Below, piece by piece: positions 7,326 to 16,195 of a DNA stretch of 64,000 nucleotides. Origin of the DNA: Lentisphaeraceae bacterium (lineage in GTDB: Bacteria > Verrucomicrobiota > Kiritimatiellia > RFP12 > DVOR01). The DNA lies in contig SFJE01000020.1 of the NCBI GenBank assembly GCA_004555175.1, positions 1 through 64,000 of the forward strand. Direction: 5' to 3'. The notes beneath the pieces are model-generated. The model ran no database searches. It was not told the origin of the DNA and saw nothing but the letters and a program-made list of their open reading frames with translations. The position numbers were made by a program, and so were the translations under genes. Numbering within the stretch: the stretch's first letter is position 1; each line of letters begins with the position of its first letter.

Positions 7326-7958
7326 GTGAGATTCCTATTCCTAGTACTCTCTGCTTGCATCGTCACGACGCTTCACGCCGTGACGGTCGCGTGGACTGTC
7401 CCTAACTCTCAGTATGCGTGGTTGCCTCGGGCTAAGTCGGGAGACTTTTTGATTGATACGACTGAGACTGGCGTTGGCATCTACTTTGTCTATACCTCGA
7501 CACGATTGGATAATGTTAGCACCATTGCGCCGACGAAGGCAGGAACTCAGCCGACCTTGTCTGGAGTTACGGTGGCGGACAAGGCCGTGTTCGCGAACGA
7601 GGCGAACGAGAAGGATGGGACTATTGGCGCACGCGCTTCGTTTAGTTCCCTCTCGTTTAGTTCCCTCTCTGAGGGTGAAGTAGACTCTGGTTACTTCTAT
7701 ATGGTCGTTTTCTCCAAAGCGAGTAACGAGAATCTGTACATGGTCGCTGGGGGGCGTCAGTATGTTGCCGACCCAGACGCGAATACAGGTATTTACGAAT
7801 CGACCGTCTCTGGTACTAAGCCTAGTGGCGCAGATTATGTCGACAACATCGCCATTATTGGCGGCACTTGGACTGCGGCTAAGACTCCCGAGCCGACCAC
7901 GGTTGCCCTGTTGGCTCTCGGAATTGCAGGTCTAGCGCTTCGTCGAAAAGTATCGTGA
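7326..7958 (+). CDS. PEP-CTERM surface protein 1
   Basis: A 210-residue exported protein: signal peptide (about 1-18), beta-rich Ser/Thr-rich body, and a C-terminal PEP-CTERM signal (PEPTTVALLALGIAGLALRR: the PEP box, a hydrophobic helix and a basic end). In this system an exosortase (EpsH/XrtA family) cleaves and attaches the protein at the surface; no exosortase is visible here. GTG 7326 follows GAAGGGG. A 15-base direct duplication near 7639-7670 encodes FSSL twice. It shares its layout with the next gene and is probably a paralogue. Confidence 0.85.
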   Translation: MRFLFLVLSACIVTTLHAVTVAWTVPNSQYAWLPRAKSGDFLIDTTETGVGIYFVYTSTRLDNVSTIAPTKAGTQPTLSGVTVADKAVFANEANEKDGTIGARASFSSLSFSSLSEGEVDSGYFYMVVFSKASNENLYMVAGGRQYVADPDANTGIYESTVSGTKPSGADYVDNIAIIGGTWTAAKTPEPTTVALLALGIAGLALRRKVS

Positions 7959-7984
7959 TTAACCTTTAACAGGAGTTCAAACAA

Positions 7985-8530
7985 ATGAAAAAAGTCTTAC
8001 TTGCCTTTAGTTTAGGTTTTCTAGCTGTGGTTGCGCAGGCGGTTCAATTGCAGTGGAATACGCCCGTCTCTTCGTGGACCCCGGAGGTCAAGACTGGTGC
8101 GCTCATTTACACAACGCAAGATTCGGTGACAACCTCGTTGGCAGATATTGCAGCGTTCGCCAAGGGGACGATCCAAGCGCCTGATGCCACCTTCCAGAAT
8201 GTCACGAATACCACGAATCCGTTGAGTAGCAAGTGGACGATCTCTGACGGGGTCGACAACTGGGTGAGTGCAACGAGCAATCCGACCACGTCGGGCACTT
8301 ACTTCTTGGTGCTCTTCGATGCGACGAAGGATAAGTACGCTATCGCTTCGATCGCTGCCTCTGAGACTAAGGGTTATTGGGTCACGGCTACACCGACGGA
8401 GACGATGAACTCTCTCTCTATTGCCACTGATAAGTTCTCTGGCACGCTGGTGTCTGAAGTTCCCGAGCCGACGGTGTTGGCGTTGCTGGCGCTGGGGGTT
8501 GCGGGCTTGGCGTTGCGGCGTAAGGCGTAA
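7985..8530 (+). CDS. PEP-CTERM surface protein 2
   Basis: A 181-residue exported protein. Signal peptide MKKVLLAFSLGFLAVVAQA; a mature chain starting VQLQWNTPVSSW, comparable to VTVAWTVPNSQYAW in the preceding gene; and the C-terminal sorting signal PEPTVLALLALGVAGLALRR. The paired architecture and 26-bp spacing suggest tandem duplication followed by divergence. AGGAG at about 7970 is the ribosome site for ATG 7985. Function beyond surface display is unknown. Confidence 0.88.
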   Translation: MKKVLLAFSLGFLAVVAQAVQLQWNTPVSSWTPEVKTGALIYTTQDSVTTSLADIAAFAKGTIQAPDATFQNVTNTTNPLSSKWTISDGVDNWVSATSNPTTSGTYFLVLFDATKDKYAIASIAASETKGYWVTATPTETMNSLSIATDKFSGTLVSEVPEPTVLALLALGVAGLALRRKA

Positions 8531-8553
8531 CTTCGCCCCGCGCGATTGACGAA

Positions 8554-8592
8554 TGCGCAGGAGCCGGTGTCGGCTTCTGCGCTTTGTTTTGC
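8554..8592 (+). terminator. Intrinsic terminator of the PEP-CTERM cluster
   Basis: GCGCAGGAGCC pairs with GGCTTCTGCGC (one G-U pair) around a TGTC loop, followed by TTTGTTTT. Confidence 0.8.
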
Positions 8593-8733
8593 CCCGTTTG
8601 CTGCCTGGTTTATGGGTAAGTCGCCCGCCGCGGGCTGTGGCGCGGCGCGTGTGCCGCAGATGGAGCGTGGTGCCGTGGCCTGCCCCGGAAATGCCGGAGC
8701 CCCCCTCACCCCACGAGCCCCGCACGCTGTTTT

Positions 8734-8811
8734 ATTGCACAATCTTTTCCTCTTTTGCACAATTTGGGCATAAAAATGTGCAAAGAGGCTATAGTATTGT
8801 GCAAAAGGAGG
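8734..8811. promoter_or_regulatory. Four TTGCACAAT-type sites with an orphan ribosome-binding site
   Basis: Direct copies ATTGCACAAT (8734-8743) and TTTTGCACAATT (8753-8764) are followed by inverted copies ATGTGCAAA (8776-8784) and ATTGTGCAAAA (8796-8806). A possible -10 TATAGT lies at 8790-8795. AAAAGGAGG (8803-8811) looks like a strong SD, but no plausible gene follows: GTG 8813 is only 1 nt away and opens a short frame that runs into repeats. I read this as an operator/promoter whose gene has been lost. Confidence 0.5.
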
Positions 8812-8928
8812 CGTGCAACCTACACCTCTCGGCCCGTGCGTGTTGTTTTCTCTCAGTTGTAAAGTAAATCGTGAATTGTCTCCGCGGCAGGGTACCTCGC
8901 TTCGCTCGGCCTTCGCGGTCGCGCGCTC

Positions 8929-9006
8929 ACGCGGGAGGCCTTGCCCCTGCCCCCATTGGCGGGCCGCCTCCGGAATCTCCGGAATCTCCGGATGATCCGG
9001 CCCAGC
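8929..9006. repeat. CCGG-nonamer island
   Basis: CCGGAATCT (8970), CCGGAATCT (8979), CCGGATGAT (8988) and a terminal CCGG, preceded by the shared flank CCCATTGGCGGGCCGCC. Five similar islands lie at 16223, 19173, 22099, 45036 and 54862. The remaining bases of the 8531-9115 gap hold no supported gene. Confidence 0.8.
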
Positions 9007-9087
9007 CTTGTTCGGCCTTCACGCGAGCGACAGCGAGCATCGTGCGTGTTGTTTTCTCTCCCGGTAATCGTTCACGGCCCGCCTTTT

Positions 9088-9110
9088 TGTTATACTGTGG
9101 GCGAAGGAGG
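9088..9110 (+). promoter_or_regulatory. Extended -10 promoter and SD of the AAA-ATPase gene
   Basis: TGTTATACT gives an extended -10 (TATACT 9091-9096). GAAGGAGG (9103-9110) is the ribosome site for ATG 9116. The -35 is weak (TTCACG around 9071). The 5' leader would be very short. Confidence 0.55.
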
Positions 9111-9115
9111 CTTCG

Positions 9116-10717
9116 ATGGCACGTATTGAGACGATGAGTTATGACTTCCCAGGGATGCGGAAGGATGGATCGATCTACGTCGATAAGACGCAGGTGATGT
9201 ATGACTTGATTGCCTCAGCGCCAACGGTGGGCTTCTACTTCATCTCGCGGCCGCGGCGCTTTGGCAAGTCGCTGATGATCTCGACGCTTGATAGCCTCTT
9301 CCGTGGCCGCAAGGAGCTCTTTGAGGGGTTGGCTATCTCCAAGACCGATTACGACTGGCCCGTCCACCCGGTCATCCGCTTCGACTTCTCGGGGATCTCG
9401 ACTGGCTCGTTTGAGCTCTTCCTGAAAGAGTTCGGCGATTCGGTTTTAGAGAGCTTGCAAAATGCGGGCGCAACGGTCGACCCCGCGAAGACGCCTGGCA
9501 CCAACTTTGGCGCAGCCCTTCGGGAGCTTTCCCAGAAGACTGGGCGCCGTGTGGTGGTGCTGGTGGATGAGTATGACGCGCCCATCGGTCACGCGCTCGA
9601 CAATCTGGAGCTGGCGCAAGCCATCCGCAAGTCGATGGCGGACTTCTATACCGTCTTAAAGAAGAACATCGATAAGATTCGCTTCTTGATGATGACGGGC
9701 GTCTCGAAGTTCTCGCAGGTTTCCATCTTCTCGGCGCTGAACAACATCGAGGATTTGACCCTCGACGCGCGCGCCGCCACGATGCTCGGCTACACCGAAA
9801 CCGAGCTCGAGACCTACTTCCACGATGAAATGGTCAAGCACGCCCAGGTGATGGGCCTTGACTACGAGGCCTACCGCGCGCAGCTGCGCTTCTGGTACAA
9901 CGGCTATCACTTCGCGCGTTTCCGTTTGGGGCCTGAGTATGCGGTCTACAATCCCTTCGCGATTGCCAGGACGCTCGCGCGCCAAGAGCCTGTATTTGCG
10001 CCCACTTGGTCGACCACTGGCAAACCCTCGATGTTGATGAACTACCTCTCGCGCGAGCAGTTGGTCAAGCAGGATTACGAGAACCTCACGGGTATTACCG
10101 AAGACCTGATGGCGGCCGCAGACCTCTCGTCGATTTCCGCTATTGGGCTCCTCTTCCAGGCCGGCTATCTCACCATCAAGGCCTTCCATCCGATGGCGGG
10201 CTACACCTTGGGCATCCCCGACGAGGAGATCCGGCGCGACCTGTTGACCCTCGTCACGCAGTCGATTGCCAAGCATCCGGGGAGCGACCCGTGGATGAGT
10301 GAGACCATCAACGCCCTTGTCTCCCGCAACTTCCCGAGCTTCTTTGAGCACCTGTCCGCGCTCTACGCCGACCTGCCCTATCACGCCACCGAGGGCTCGC
10401 AGGTCACCGAGGCCGCCTACCTGCGTCTGCTCTACCTCCTTATTCGCTCGCGCTTCGACTCCACACAAGTCTGCTTTGAGCGCCAGCAGGCCGGCGCGCG
10501 GCCAGACCTGGTGCTGGTCTACTTCGATGCCGTTTTCATCTTCGAACTCAAGGTCAAGCGCGATAGCCAGAGCGATGCGGCGGCGGCCTTGGCGCAAATC
10601 CGCGAACGCAACTACGCCGAACCCCTGCGCGCCCACAACCTTCCCCTCTACGCCATTGGCCTCGCCTTCGACCCCAAGACCCACCGCCTGGCCGACTCCG
10701 CCGCCGAGGCGCTGTAG
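9116..10717 (+). CDS. AAA-ATPase-like/PD-(D/E)XK nuclease superfamily protein
   Basis: A 533-residue protein of the widespread family pairing an AAA-ATPase-like domain with a C-terminal PD-(D/E)XK nuclease-type domain (DUF1703-like). Seen: the N-terminal YVDKT, P-loop RPRRFGKSL (residues 45-53), Walker-B-like VVVLVDEYDAPI (about 145-157), FLMMTGVSKFSQVSIFSALNN, and the C-terminal PDLVLVYFDAVFIFELKVK with the D...ExK signature (about 464-482). The biological role of the family is unsettled; copies are often multicopy and laterally mobile in gut bacteria. It lies 26 bp before rodA, so it may be transcribed with it. Confidence 0.85.
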   Translation: MARIETMSYDFPGMRKDGSIYVDKTQVMYDLIASAPTVGFYFISRPRRFGKSLMISTLDSLFRGRKELFEGLAISKTDYDWPVHPVIRFDFSGISTGSFELFLKEFGDSVLESLQNAGATVDPAKTPGTNFGAALRELSQKTGRRVVVLVDEYDAPIGHALDNLELAQAIRKSMADFYTVLKKNIDKIRFLMMTGVSKFSQVSIFSALNNIEDLTLDARAATMLGYTETELETYFHDEMVKHAQVMGLDYEAYRAQLRFWYNGYHFARFRLGPEYAVYNPFAIARTLARQEPVFAPTWSTTGKPSMLMNYLSREQLVKQDYENLTGITEDLMAAADLSSISAIGLLFQAGYLTIKAFHPMAGYTLGIPDEEIRRDLLTLVTQSIAKHPGSDPWMSETINALVSRNFPSFFEHLSALYADLPYHATEGSQVTEAAYLRLLYLLIRSRFDSTQVCFERQQAGARPDLVLVYFDAVFIFELKVKRDSQSDAAAALAQIRERNYAEPLRAHNLPLYAIGLAFDPKTHRLADSAAEAL

Positions 10718-10743
10718 CGCACGTTGGGGGAGTGGATGCCGCG

Positions 10744-11943
10744 ATGAAGGAAGCGATTGAGATTTTTTGGCAGAAGACGTGCCGGCTGAATTGGGCGGTG
10801 CTGCTCTCAACATGGGTGTTGGCGGGGGCGGGGGTGATGTTTGTGCGCTCGGCGTGTTCCGCGCGTGCAACGGAGGCGTTGCGGCAGCTGTGGGTGGGGC
10901 AGTTGGAGTTTGCGGGGTGGGGGGTGCTGCTGATGGGGGTGCTGGCGTATTGGGATTACCGGCGGTGGGCGCGGGTTTCGGGGTGGGTTTATGCGGGGGT
11001 GCTGGCGGCGTTGATTTTGGTGTTGGTGCCAGGGCTTGGGGTGGCGCGGATGGGGGCGCGGCGGTGGCTCTTTGGGTTGCAGCCGAGTGAGCCGGCGAAG
11101 TTGGCGGTGATTTTGATGCTCTCGTGGGTGCTGAGCCGGTGGGGGGAGCGGATGCGCGGGATGCGGGGGCTCTTGGTGTGCGGGGTGCTGGCGGGGGTGC
11201 CGGCGGTGTTGATTTTGGCTGAGCCGGATTTGGGGACGGCGTTGGTGTTGGGGCCGACGGTGCTGGCGATGCTCTTTGTCTCGCGGGTGAGTCCAAAGGT
11301 GTTGGGGGTGGGGGTGCTGTTGGTGGCGCTGGCGGTGGGGTATGAACTAACCTTGGTGAAGGTGGCGAAAGCGGAGGGGGTTGATCCGGCGCGATCGGAG
11401 CGGTTGATTCGCTGGACGGGACTGCGCGAGCATCAGGTGCGCCGGGTGGAGACCTTCCTTTATCCGATGCGCGACTTGCACGCCAATGGTTATAATGCCT
11501 ATCAGAGCGAGATTGCCGTGGGCAGCGGGGGGATGTTTGGGAAGGGGTATGGGCGCGGGGTGCAGCATCGGCTGGGGTATCTGCCGCCGGTGGTGAGTAT
11601 GAATGACTTTATCTTCCCGGTGGTGGCCGAGGAGACGGGCTTTGCCGGGTCGGTGGTGCTGTTGGGGCTTTACCTCTTTGGGATTTTGGTTCCCGGGAGC
11701 ATTATCGCCCTGCGCTGCCGGGATGATCTGGGGCGGCTGCTGTGCGTGGGGGTGTTAACCTTGCTTTTCTGTCACGTTTTTATTAATATAGGAATGACAG
11801 TGCGAATAGTGCCTATAACAGGGCTTCCATTGCCGTTTATCAGTCAAGGCGGAACGTTTATGCTTGTGATGATGGCGTCAATGGGTGTTTTGCAGAGCGT
11901 GGCGATCCATGGGCGGATCTCCGAGGCGGTGTTTCGGCACTGA
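10744..11943 (+). CDS. rodA: SEDS-family peptidoglycan glycosyltransferase
   Basis: RodA polymerises lipid II during cell elongation. The 399-residue product has about ten membrane segments, the cytoplasmic-face LQPSEPAKLAVILMLSW motif, AEPDLGTALVLGPT, and the family-typical TGLPLPFISQGGTFML near residue 358. RodA is preferred over FtsW by inference; no PBP2 gene is adjacent. ATG 10744 has GGGGGA (10726-10731) at 12 nt; the in-frame GTG 10732 directly abuts that SD and is unlikely. Base composition is strongly G-skewed: bases 11041-11100 contain 31 G and 13 C. Confidence 0.9.
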   Translation: MKEAIEIFWQKTCRLNWAVLLSTWVLAGAGVMFVRSACSARATEALRQLWVGQLEFAGWGVLLMGVLAYWDYRRWARVSGWVYAGVLAALILVLVPGLGVARMGARRWLFGLQPSEPAKLAVILMLSWVLSRWGERMRGMRGLLVCGVLAGVPAVLILAEPDLGTALVLGPTVLAMLFVSRVSPKVLGVGVLLVALAVGYELTLVKVAKAEGVDPARSERLIRWTGLREHQVRRVETFLYPMRDLHANGYNAYQSEIAVGSGGMFGKGYGRGVQHRLGYLPPVVSMNDFIFPVVAEETGFAGSVVLLGLYLFGILVPGSIIALRCRDDLGRLLCVGVLTLLFCHVFINIGMTVRIVPITGLPLPFISQGGTFMLVMMASMGVLQSVAIHGRISEAVFRH

Positions 11944-11971
11944 CAGAACCCTTTTGCGATAGGACGAATGT

Positions 11972-13561
11972 ATGTTTGGCTGGCTTTTCAAGCGCAAGAG
12001 TAAGAAGCGCGAGATTGTCGTTAATGTTGAGAAGCTTGAGACGCGCGTGGCGGTGGTGGAGAATGGGCGCGTGGAGGAGTTTCAGGTGGAGCACCCGATG
12101 GAAGAGCGGCTGGTGGGGTGCATCTTCAAGGGCCGGATTCAGAATCTGGAGCACGATTTGCAGGCCGCCTTTGTGGACATCGGCCTGAAGAAGAACGCCT
12201 TTCTCCACTATTGGGATATGATTCCCGATGAGGAGGCGGGGTTGGCCGATGAGGAGGATGAGGGGCGCCAGACCTCGCGCCGCCGCCGGATCTCCAACGA
12301 AGACATTGCCAAGCGCTTCCCTCCGGGGAGCGAGATTGTGGTGCAGGTGACCAAGGGGCCGATTGGCACGAAGGGGCCGCGCGTGACGGCAAATCTCTCG
12401 CTGCCGGGGCGCTACCTGGTGATGATGCCCTCGGCCAAGTCCACCCGTGGCGTTTCGCGCAAGATTGCCGATGCCAAGGAGCGGCTGCGCCTGAAGAAGA
12501 TCCTGGACCGTCTGCCGTTGCCGCCCGGGGTGGGGATTATCGTGCGGACGGTGGGTGCTGGCGCGAATCAGCGCGCCTTCTGCCGCGACCTGCGCAACAT
12601 TCTCGATGTGTGGGGCCAGCTGCAGAACAACATCAAGACCCTGCGTGCCCCGGCGTGCGTCTACTCCGAGCCCGACTTGGTTGAGCGCGTGGTGCGCGAT
12701 TGGCTCACCGAGGATATTGACCGGGTGACGATTGATGACGAAGAGGCCTACAACCGCATTCGCGAGGTGGCCGGGCGGATTTCGCGCCGCGCCCGCCGCG
12801 TCATCGAGCTCTACAAGGGGCACCTGCCGATCTTCGACCACTATGGCGTGGAGACGCAGATGGAGGAGGCCTTCCGGCGCAAGGTGAACCTCAAGAGCGG
12901 CGGCTATCTGGTCATCGACGAGACCGAGGCGCTCATTGCCGTGGACGTGAACACCGGCCGCCACCGCGGCAAGGGCTCGCAGGAGGAGGCGATCTTGGAG
13001 GTGAACCTGGAGGCGGTGGAAGAGGTGGCCCGGCAGATGCGCCTGCGCAATATCGGCGGGCTCGTGGTCATCGACCTCATCGATATGAAGAGCCGCAAGC
13101 ATCAGAACCAGATCTATAAGGCGATGAAGGCGGCGGTGCGGCGCGACCGGGCGCGCACCAACGTCCTGCCCATCTCGGAGCTGGGGCTGATGGAGATGAC
13201 GCGCCAGCGCCAGGAGGAGAGCCTCCTTTCGCAGATGTATATCGATTGCCCCTACTGCAAGGGCCACGGCGTCATCAAGAGCCCGCTGGCGCTCTCGGTG
13301 GATATTCAGCGGCAGATTGCCGCGGTGATGCGCACACAGCAGGGGATGGGCCAGGGCGAGACGGATTTGCAGATCCTCGTGGCGCCGGCTGTGATGGAGC
13401 GCCTGCGCAACGAAGATGAGCAGATGCTCGTGGAGATGCAGAAGCGCTATGCCGGAAAGTTGACCTTCAAGAGCGAGGTGGCGCGTCACCCTGAATCCTT
13501 TGCCATCCTCGACAAGAACGGTAAGGTGCTCTACGCCGTCTCCGAAAGTCACGCCGTCTAA
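11972..13561 (+). CDS. rng: Ribonuclease E/G family endoribonuclease
   Basis: RNase G processes 16S rRNA 5' ends and decays mRNA. This 529-residue protein has an S1 domain interrupted by a charged insert (about 36-130), the catalytic aspartates in LIAVDVNTGRHRGKG (about residue 325) and LVVIDLIDM (about 367), and the Zn-link CPYCKGHG (about 426). It lacks the long disordered C-terminus of RNase E, so it fits the RNase G type, although length alone does not settle this. ATG 11972 lies 28 bp after rodA. Confidence 0.93.
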   Translation: MFGWLFKRKSKKREIVVNVEKLETRVAVVENGRVEEFQVEHPMEERLVGCIFKGRIQNLEHDLQAAFVDIGLKKNAFLHYWDMIPDEEAGLADEEDEGRQTSRRRRISNEDIAKRFPPGSEIVVQVTKGPIGTKGPRVTANLSLPGRYLVMMPSAKSTRGVSRKIADAKERLRLKKILDRLPLPPGVGIIVRTVGAGANQRAFCRDLRNILDVWGQLQNNIKTLRAPACVYSEPDLVERVVRDWLTEDIDRVTIDDEEAYNRIREVAGRISRRARRVIELYKGHLPIFDHYGVETQMEEAFRRKVNLKSGGYLVIDETEALIAVDVNTGRHRGKGSQEEAILEVNLEAVEEVARQMRLRNIGGLVVIDLIDMKSRKHQNQIYKAMKAAVRRDRARTNVLPISELGLMEMTRQRQEESLLSQMYIDCPYCKGHGVIKSPLALSVDIQRQIAAVMRTQQGMGQGETDLQILVAPAVMERLRNEDEQMLVEMQKRYAGKLTFKSEVARHPESFAILDKNGKVLYAVSESHAV

Positions 13562-13585
13562 GTGCGCGCAGGGAAAGAGCCCCCT

Positions 13586-16027
13586 ATGACGAGAGTTCAT
13601 CTGTTTCTGAGGCGCCGCCCCTTTGGCGGTCTGCTCGGCCTCTGTGCGTTGGGCGTGCTGTTGCCGGCCTGGTCGCTGGCGGTGGAGCGTGGCGACGTGC
13701 GCTCGCTCCTCTCCAAGGCGGACGGTGAGAGCGCTTTGTCCGGCTCGCTCATGCCTACGTTGGACCGCAATTCGGATATTCAGGTCTCGGCCACGCATAT
13801 GGGGGCCGACCGCGTGAACAACCGCGTTACCCTCGATGAGGCGGTGGTCATTCGCTTCTCCGATATTACCGTGCGTTGCGATCGGGCCACCTACGATGCC
13901 ACCACGGGCGATGTCCACGCCGAGGGGAACGTCTCGGTCACCTCGGCTGCCGGCGGTAGTTGGTCCGGTGAGCGGCTGGACTTCAACCATCGCACAGGCG
14001 CAGGGCTTGTTGGGGCGGGGCTTCTCCGCCTTGGCACCTTCTCGGTCCGGGCCGGGGAGGACCTGGTGCGTGATAACGATGGCATCTTCTACGCCCACGA
14101 TACCACGCTCTCCACCTGCGCGAATGACGAGGCGCACTGGCACTGGTCGGTCACGGGCGATGCGCGCTATAAGGACCGCGAGTTTGTGGAGATGCGCAAC
14201 GCCGTGCTCCGCGTCTATGGCATTCCCCTCCTCTGGGCCCCGTACTTCTATCGCGATCTCAACACGCACTACGGTTGGCGCGTGATGCCGGGTTACACCG
14301 ATAAGTGGGGCGCCTATCTGCGCCTTGGCTATGTCTATCCCCTCGCCGGCAGCGCCGAAACCGGCAGCCTCCTCTATGGCAAGACAATGGCCGATCTGCG
14401 CAGCCGCTATGGCGCAGGAATTGGCCAGGAACTCAATTGGACGACCGAAGGCCTCTTTGGCGAAGAGACCCGTCAGCGCGGCCGCCTCTCCCTCTACTAC
14501 GCCAACTTCCAGGGCGAAGAGGAGCTCGATACCAAGAATTGGCCCGATCCGAATGCCTGGGACCGCCACCGGTGGTCCATCGGCCTAGAAGAGCGCCTTG
14601 ACTTCTCCCCGCGTGACTTCCTCTCCATCGTGGGCGAGCGGGTGAGCGACCCTGAGTTTCGCTCGGACTACAAGGAGACCTCCCTCTACTCCGTCTCGCA
14701 GCCCCGAAGCATCGTCAACTACGAGCATCGCGAGAGCGATTGGACCACCTCCATCGCCGTGATGGCCCCGCTCAACACCTTCTATGCCGGCGTGCGCCGT
14801 CTGCCCGAGTGGCGCATTGATTTCCTCCCGCGCAACCTCTTTGGCATCTCCAAGCTCTATTACGAATCGCAGACCGCGATTGGCTACCTCGGTCGCCAGC
14901 CCGAGAAGCACGATGGCTCCTGGGGCTATAAGGCCACGTGGGAGCCCGGCCCCTGGGTGAACTACGATACGTGGCGCTTTGATACGCGCCATATCCTGCG
15001 CCGCCCCTTCACCCTCACCGAGGGCGTTACGCTCACCCCCCGCCTAGGCTGGCGCGGCACCTACTACTCCGATGCAATGGAGAAGGACGACCTCTTCCGC
15101 TCGCTCTTCGAACTGGGGATGACCCTTCAGGCGCGCGCTTGGCGCGACTTTGAGGGCTATCGCCACACCGTTATTCCTTACCTCGATTTCACCTGCGTGC
15201 CCGCCTCCCAGGCAGGTGCAGAGGATGTCCCTTACGCCTTTGACCGCCTGGATCAGGAGTTCGAGTGGCGCGACCGCTTTGTCTCCGATGGTCTCACCCC
15301 CTCCCACCGCTACACCGGCCTGCGCTTGGGCCTGCGTAACTTCCTCCAAAAGCGCACTGAGAGCGGCCTAAGCGACTATCTTTCGGCCGATCTCTACGGC
15401 ACCTACGTCTTCCAGACCCAAGATCACTGGCTCCGCTGGCGCGGTCGTAACCGTACAGGGACTCACGTGGCGTATCGCGAGGCCGTCCGCCTCTCTGAAG
15501 AGACCGGCTGGCGCCTCCTGGGGCTCGACACCACCTTCACGCCCACCAAGAACCTTCACCTCTCCTCGGACTTCCAGTATGACCCCGAGGAAAACCGCCT
15601 CGCCTTCTGGGACATCAACGGCAAGTATCGCCTCTCCTCCACCCTCACGCTCTACGCTGGCTACCTCGTGCGCCACCACGAGCTCTACGATTGCTACTGG
15701 AGCGATATGTTGCGCGACCGCATTGTCTATGGCGGCTTTGTCCACCACCTCTGCGACACCATCGATTGGTCTGCCTACGCCCGCTATAATCTGGAATATG
15801 GCGACCTTGAGGAGGTCGGCGGCTATGTGCAGTATAACCTCGACTGCATCAGCCTGCGCGTCTCCACCGAATACGACCCCGTTTACACCTCCCTTGACGG
15901 CCGCAAACATAGCGCCGACTTCCGTGTTGCCTTCGATGTCTGGCTGCGCGCCTTCCCCAAGACGGAGGAGCCCGACTGGATGTCCTGGGGCAACCTCTCC
16001 AATCTCAAAAACCTCCAAGAAGACTAA
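13586..16027 (+). CDS. lptD: LPS-assembly outer-membrane protein
   Basis: LptD inserts lipopolysaccharide into the outer leaflet. The 813-residue precursor has a signal segment (FGGLLGLCALGVLLPAWSLA), an N-terminal OstA/LptA-like jellyroll (about 55-170; VRCDRATYDATTGDVHAEGN), and a long beta-barrel with alternating aromatic strands and many Tyr/Trp (about 200-813). The in-frame GTG at 13562 was rejected: AGGGAAAGA (13570-13578) sits correctly before ATG 13586. Together with lpxD in this window it supports an LPS-bearing outer membrane. The C-terminal YxF-type signal is not evident: the chain ends LSNLKNLQED. Confidence 0.85.
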   Translation: MTRVHLFLRRRPFGGLLGLCALGVLLPAWSLAVERGDVRSLLSKADGESALSGSLMPTLDRNSDIQVSATHMGADRVNNRVTLDEAVVIRFSDITVRCDRATYDATTGDVHAEGNVSVTSAAGGSWSGERLDFNHRTGAGLVGAGLLRLGTFSVRAGEDLVRDNDGIFYAHDTTLSTCANDEAHWHWSVTGDARYKDREFVEMRNAVLRVYGIPLLWAPYFYRDLNTHYGWRVMPGYTDKWGAYLRLGYVYPLAGSAETGSLLYGKTMADLRSRYGAGIGQELNWTTEGLFGEETRQRGRLSLYYANFQGEEELDTKNWPDPNAWDRHRWSIGLEERLDFSPRDFLSIVGERVSDPEFRSDYKETSLYSVSQPRSIVNYEHRESDWTTSIAVMAPLNTFYAGVRRLPEWRIDFLPRNLFGISKLYYESQTAIGYLGRQPEKHDGSWGYKATWEPGPWVNYDTWRFDTRHILRRPFTLTEGVTLTPRLGWRGTYYSDAMEKDDLFRSLFELGMTLQARAWRDFEGYRHTVIPYLDFTCVPASQAGAEDVPYAFDRLDQEFEWRDRFVSDGLTPSHRYTGLRLGLRNFLQKRTESGLSDYLSADLYGTYVFQTQDHWLRWRGRNRTGTHVAYREAVRLSEETGWRLLGLDTTFTPTKNLHLSSDFQYDPEENRLAFWDINGKYRLSSTLTLYAGYLVRHHELYDCYWSDMLRDRIVYGGFVHHLCDTIDWSAYARYNLEYGDLEEVGGYVQYNLDCISLRVSTEYDPVYTSLDGRKHSADFRVAFDVWLRAFPKTEEPDWMSWGNLSNLKNLQED

Positions 16028-16038
16028 TCCCTCCTTTT

Positions 16039-16115
16039 GCGCCTGTAGCTCAGTTGGACAGAGCAGCGGCCTTCTAAGCCGCGGGTCGGGGGTTCGAACC
16101 CCTCCAGGCGCGCCA
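16039..16115 (+). tRNA. tRNA-Arg (anticodon UCU)
   Basis: Acceptor GCGCCTG (16039-16045) pairs with CAGGCGC (16105-16111), discriminator G, encoded CCA. The anticodon loop CTTCTAA gives UCU; T-arm GGTTCGAACC. It begins 11 nt after the lptD stop with no promoter between, so it is probably processed from the lptD transcript. Confidence 0.95.
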
Positions 16116-16160
16116 GTGTTGGCGGTTGGCAGTTGGCGGCTAGCGGCCATTGGAGCGGCT
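16116..16160. repeat. GTTGGCG heptamer run
   Basis: GTTGGCG, GTTGGCA, GTTGGCG, GCTAGCG, GCCATTG: five 7-base units immediately after the tRNA. Confidence 0.65.
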
Positions 16161-16195
16161 GGGGGCTCTGGGCCAGGCGCAGCAGCGCGGTGTGC

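Noticed and set aside
8813..8995. Short frame after the orphan SD
   Set aside because: GTG lies 1 nt from the SD and the frame runs into the CCGG-nonamer repeat; composition is repeat-derived.
9116..10717. Prophage or defence island around the AAA-ATPase/nuclease gene
   Set aside because: Only one such gene is present, flanked by housekeeping genes; no integrase, methylase or phage structural genes.
10732..10743. GTG start for rodA
   Set aside because: The SD GGGGGA is immediately adjacent, leaving no spacing; ATG 10744 fits better.
11858..14569. Antisense open frame of 903 codons opposite rng and lptD
   Set aside because: It is the complement of two clear genes with high GC content, which creates stop-poor antisense frames; His/Arg-rich composition and no SD or motif.
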